From positions 286,696 to 350,695 of the forward strand of contig NZ_QUSW01000008.1 of assembly GCF_003852895.1 (NCBI RefSeq): DNA of 64,000 bases, read 5' to 3'. The notes beneath the pieces are model-generated. The model ran no database searches. It was not told the origin of the DNA and saw only the letters and a list, made by a program, of their open reading frames with translations. The stretch is from Rhizobacter terrae (GTDB lineage Bacteria > Pseudomonadota > Gammaproteobacteria > Burkholderiales > Burkholderiaceae_C). The position numbers were made by a program, and so were the translations under genes. Of the stretch, positions 61,950 through 64,000 are shown piece by piece; position 1 is the first letter of the stretch, and each line of letters opens with the position of its first letter.

Positions 61950-62864
61950 ATGACCCCCTGGAACGTACGCATCGGCATCAACCCCATCTCGTGGAGCAAC
62001 GACGACCTGCCCGCGCTGGGCGGCGAGACGCCGCTGGAGACCGCACTGAGCGAAGGCGCAGAGATCGGCTACGAGGGCTTCGAGCTGGGCAACAAGTTTC
62101 CCAAGGACCCGCAGGCGCTGAAGGCCAAGCTGGCGGAGTTCAAGGTGGCTTGCGTGTCGGGCTGGTATTCGGGCCGCCTGGCCGAGGACACGCTGGACAA
62201 CGAGATCGAGCGCTGCGCCGCGCACATGGACAAGCTGCGTGTGCAAGGCTGCAAGGTGGTGGTGTATGGCGAGGTGGCCGGCTCCATCCAGGGTGACATC
62301 GAGATGCCGCTGGCGCGCCGCCCGCGCTTTCGCTCGGATGAGGAGTGGAAGGCCTATGCGAAGCGCCTCAACGCCTTCGGCGAGCACCTGAAGGCGAGCT
62401 ACGGCATCACGCTGGCCTACCACCACCACATGGGCGCCTACGTCGAATCGCCGGAGGACGTGGACCGGTTGATGAGCGAAACCGATGAGAACGTCGGCCT
62501 GCTGTTCGACACCGGCCATGCCTTCTTCGGCGGTGCCGGCGACCCGGTGGCTTTGCTCAAGCGCCACGTGAAGCGGGTCGTGCACGTGCACTGCAAGGAC
62601 GTGCGCGCCGAGGTGGTGGCCATGGCGCGAAACCGGCAGTGGGCCTTCCTGCAGTCGGTGATCAACGGCGCGTTCACGGTGCCGGGCGATGGCGCCATCG
62701 ACTTCCGCGCCGTGCTGCGCACCTTGCATGACGCAGGCTACGAAGGCTGGCTGGTGGTGGAAGCCGAGCAGGACCCGGCCGTGGCCCCCAGCTACCAATA
62801 CGCGAGCCTGGGCTTCAAGACGCTGTCGGGCATCGTGCGCGACATCAACGAGGGGCGGTCATGA
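61950..62864 (+). CDS. iolE: 2-keto-myo-inositol dehydratase (inosose dehydratase)
   Basis: A 304-residue xylose-isomerase-like TIM-barrel enzyme. The start MTPWNVRIGINPISWSNDDLPALGGETPLETALSEGAEIGYEGFELGNKFP is diagnostic of IolE. Metal ligands are in 'LAYHHHMGAYVE', 'LLFDTGHAFFGG', 'VVHVHCKDVR' and 'LVVEAEQDP'. It dehydrates 2-keto-myo-inositol to the diketo compound used by IolD. Its stop overlaps the iolB start by 4 nt. Confidence 0.94.
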   Translation: MTPWNVRIGINPISWSNDDLPALGGETPLETALSEGAEIGYEGFELGNKFPKDPQALKAKLAEFKVACVSGWYSGRLAEDTLDNEIERCAAHMDKLRVQGCKVVVYGEVAGSIQGDIEMPLARRPRFRSDEEWKAYAKRLNAFGEHLKASYGITLAYHHHMGAYVESPEDVDRLMSETDENVGLLFDTGHAFFGGAGDPVALLKRHVKRVVHVHCKDVRAEVVAMARNRQWAFLQSVINGAFTVPGDGAIDFRAVLRTLHDAGYEGWLVVEAEQDPAVAPSYQYASLGFKTLSGIVRDINEGRS

Positions 62865-63679
62865 CGGCAACCCGCAGCCCCTTGCTCGTGAAGGCGAGCC
62901 GCAGCGAGCGCACCATCGTCGAGGTCACGCCCGAGTCGGCCGGCTGGCGCTACGTGGGGTTCAAGGCGATCCGTTTGCGGGCTGGCGAAGGCGAATCGGT
63001 GTCCACCGGCGACCGCGAGCTGTGCATCGTGGTATTGACTGGTACCGTGGACCTGGCCGTGGGCGACGAGGTGTTCAGAAAGCTCGGAACGCGGCAGAGC
63101 GTCTTCGAGGACAAGTCGCCGGCGGCCTTGTATGTTCCCGGGGACCGGGCCGTGACGATCACCGCCTGCAGCGACGCCGAGATCGCGCTGTGCTCCGCGC
63201 CCTCGACCGGCCGCCACGAGGTGCGCCTGATCGATTCGCAGGGCATGCGTCGCAGCGTTCGCGGCCAGGGCAGCAACACCCGGTACATCTGCGACATCCT
63301 GCCGCAGGACGACCCGCTGGCCGAGCACTTGCTGGTGGTGGAGGTGCTCACGCCGGCCGGCCATTCCTCCAGCTACCCGCCGCACAAGCACGACCGCGAT
63401 GCAGCGCCGGAAGAAACCCAGCTCGAAGAGACCTACTACCACCGGCTCAACCCTTCCCAGGGCTTTGCGTTCCAGCGCGTCTACACCGATGACCGCAGCC
63501 TGGACGAAGCCATCACCGTCGAGAACCACGACACCGTGATGGTCCCCAGGGGCTACCACCCCTGCGTCGCACCGCATGGCTACGACTTGTACTACCTGAA
63601 CGTCATGGCGGGCCCTGGGCGCCAGTGGTGTTTCAAGAACGACCCGGAGCACGAATGGATGTTGCGCACCGAGTCATGA
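62861..63679 (+). CDS. iolB: 5-deoxy-glucuronate isomerase
   Basis: A 272-residue bicupin. Metal-binding residues are in 'AGHSSSYPPHKHDRD...EETQLEETYYHRLNPSQGFAFQRVYTDDRSLDEAITVENHDTVMVPRGYHPC' (His, His, Glu, His), the IolB signature. The C-terminal 'GYDLYYLNVMAGPGRQW' is also conserved. It isomerises 5-deoxyglucuronate to 2-deoxy-5-keto-gluconate, the IolC substrate. It is the last catabolic gene before the porin. Confidence 0.94.
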   Translation: MTATRSPLLVKASRSERTIVEVTPESAGWRYVGFKAIRLRAGEGESVSTGDRELCIVVLTGTVDLAVGDEVFRKLGTRQSVFEDKSPAALYVPGDRAVTITACSDAEIALCSAPSTGRHEVRLIDSQGMRRSVRGQGSNTRYICDILPQDDPLAEHLLVVEVLTPAGHSSSYPPHKHDRDAAPEETQLEETYYHRLNPSQGFAFQRVYTDDRSLDEAITVENHDTVMVPRGYHPCVAPHGYDLYYLNVMAGPGRQWCFKNDPEHEWMLRTES

Positions 63680-63796
63680 CCCCGCCGCGCTGAGCGCGCG
63701 GCCACCCCGAACCGAGTCGTTGCCGCAGCGCCGCCGTGCTGCGGCCGGGGATTGCTTTGCCTTCTCATTCCACAACCCGACACAAGGAGACAAGAC

Positions 63797-64000
63797 ATGG
63801 GACTTTCGCGTCACGCACGATTTGCACTGAGCTCGATGGCACTGGCCAGCCTGGGCCTGGCCGCGGTGCCGGCCTCGGCGGTGGACTGGGGCGGATACTT
63901 CCGCACGGGCCCCGGGGCCACGAGCAAGGACCACGCGCGCAACTGCTACGCGCTGAACGCTGTGGAAGGCCTGAAGTACCGCCTCGGCAACGAGTGCGAC
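63797..64000 (+). CDS. LamB-type carbohydrate porin (N-terminal part)
   Basis: The first 68 codons of an outer-membrane porin; the rest lies beyond the window. Signal peptide MGLSRHARFALSSMALASLG with cleavage near ASA-VDWGG. The mature start VDWGGYFRTGPGATSKDHARNCYALNAVEGLKYRLGNECD is the LamB/ScrY opening (GYxRxGxG, then a Cys pair). AAGGAGA precedes the ATG. It follows iolB by 117 bp and would admit inositol or another sugar through the outer membrane. Confidence 0.87.
   Translation, partial: MGLSRHARFALSSMALASLGLAAVPASAVDWGGYFRTGPGATSKDHARNCYALNAVEGLKYRLGNECD

Noticed and set aside
59633..61999. 788-codon minus-strand open frame opposite iolC/iolD
   Set aside because: Same reason; iolD on the plus strand has complete TPP-enzyme motifs.

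Overview
The window is GC-rich DNA, tightly packed and read from both strands. It carries PEP-CTERM, HemP, DUF4382, DUF6502 and DUF2325 proteins, an RpiR-controlled inositol locus and a 240-bp inverted-repeat element of a kind I associate with Comamonadaceae. A chromosomal segment of a Burkholderiales bacterium (Comamonadaceae or a close relative) is the best fit. I saw no tRNA, rRNA, CRISPR array or insertion-sequence transposase.

Layout. 1-1641: start of an ArsR regulator divergent from a shortened cytochrome P450 and an ABM-type monooxygenase. 1654-6633: a three-gene leftward unit with a class III cyclase-TPR protein, a vanadium-haloperoxidase/PAP2-like protein with a His-Ser-Ser repeat N-terminus, and a cytosolic subtilase. 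6728-8954: a WYL/YafY regulator facing a secreted DUF1579-like protein and a LysE exporter across a clear palindromic operator. 9002-13506: a MacAB-like system with a membrane-fusion adaptor, an ATPase and two separate FtsX-type permeases. 13691-15239: DUF2325 and hemP around a Fur-box promoter. 15348-20447: a Tat/lipoprotein-type beta-propeller candidate, an LGFP-repeat protein and a two-component pair.

20558-29710 is the most unusual region. It is a leftward set of 11 genes: DsrE-like, S49 Ser/Lys peptidase, peptide-exporter ABC protein, LpxL-like acyltransferase, secreted unknown, a 42-residue peptide ending in SCCCKTD, acyl carrier protein, ketosynthase, TlpA-like thioredoxin, TsdA-like dihaem cytochrome and a SulP permease without STAS. 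The peptide gene lies between two RNA hairpins and beside acyl-chain, peptidase and export genes. I read this as a candidate system that makes, possibly acylates, and exports a Cys-rich peptide, linked to sulfur or thiol redox chemistry. No known RiPP-modifying enzyme class is present, so the pathway would be new if real.

30064-42998 is mainly housekeeping and accessory: DUF2277, ADP-ribosylglycohydrolase, alpha/beta hydrolase, DUF2214, GST, FadH, a solute-binding protein, a GAF histidine kinase, YciI, SRPBCC, the 240-bp repeat, a polar amino-acid ABC transporter and DUF3606. 43104-52799 holds DUF6502/DUF4382 with a palindrome abutting the start codon, small secreted proteins, an MFS exporter, Crp and AraC regulators, MntP, a PEP-CTERM protein with a matching palindrome upstream, and an EAL-chemoreceptor operon.

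52891-64000 is an inositol catabolic locus: iolG and an RpiR regulator leftward; a sugar ABC transporter, an iolC-DUF2090 fusion, iolD, iolE, iolB and the start of a LamB-type porin rightward. Two GAA-N6-TTC boxes sit over the -35 regions of the divergent promoters. iolA is not in the window.
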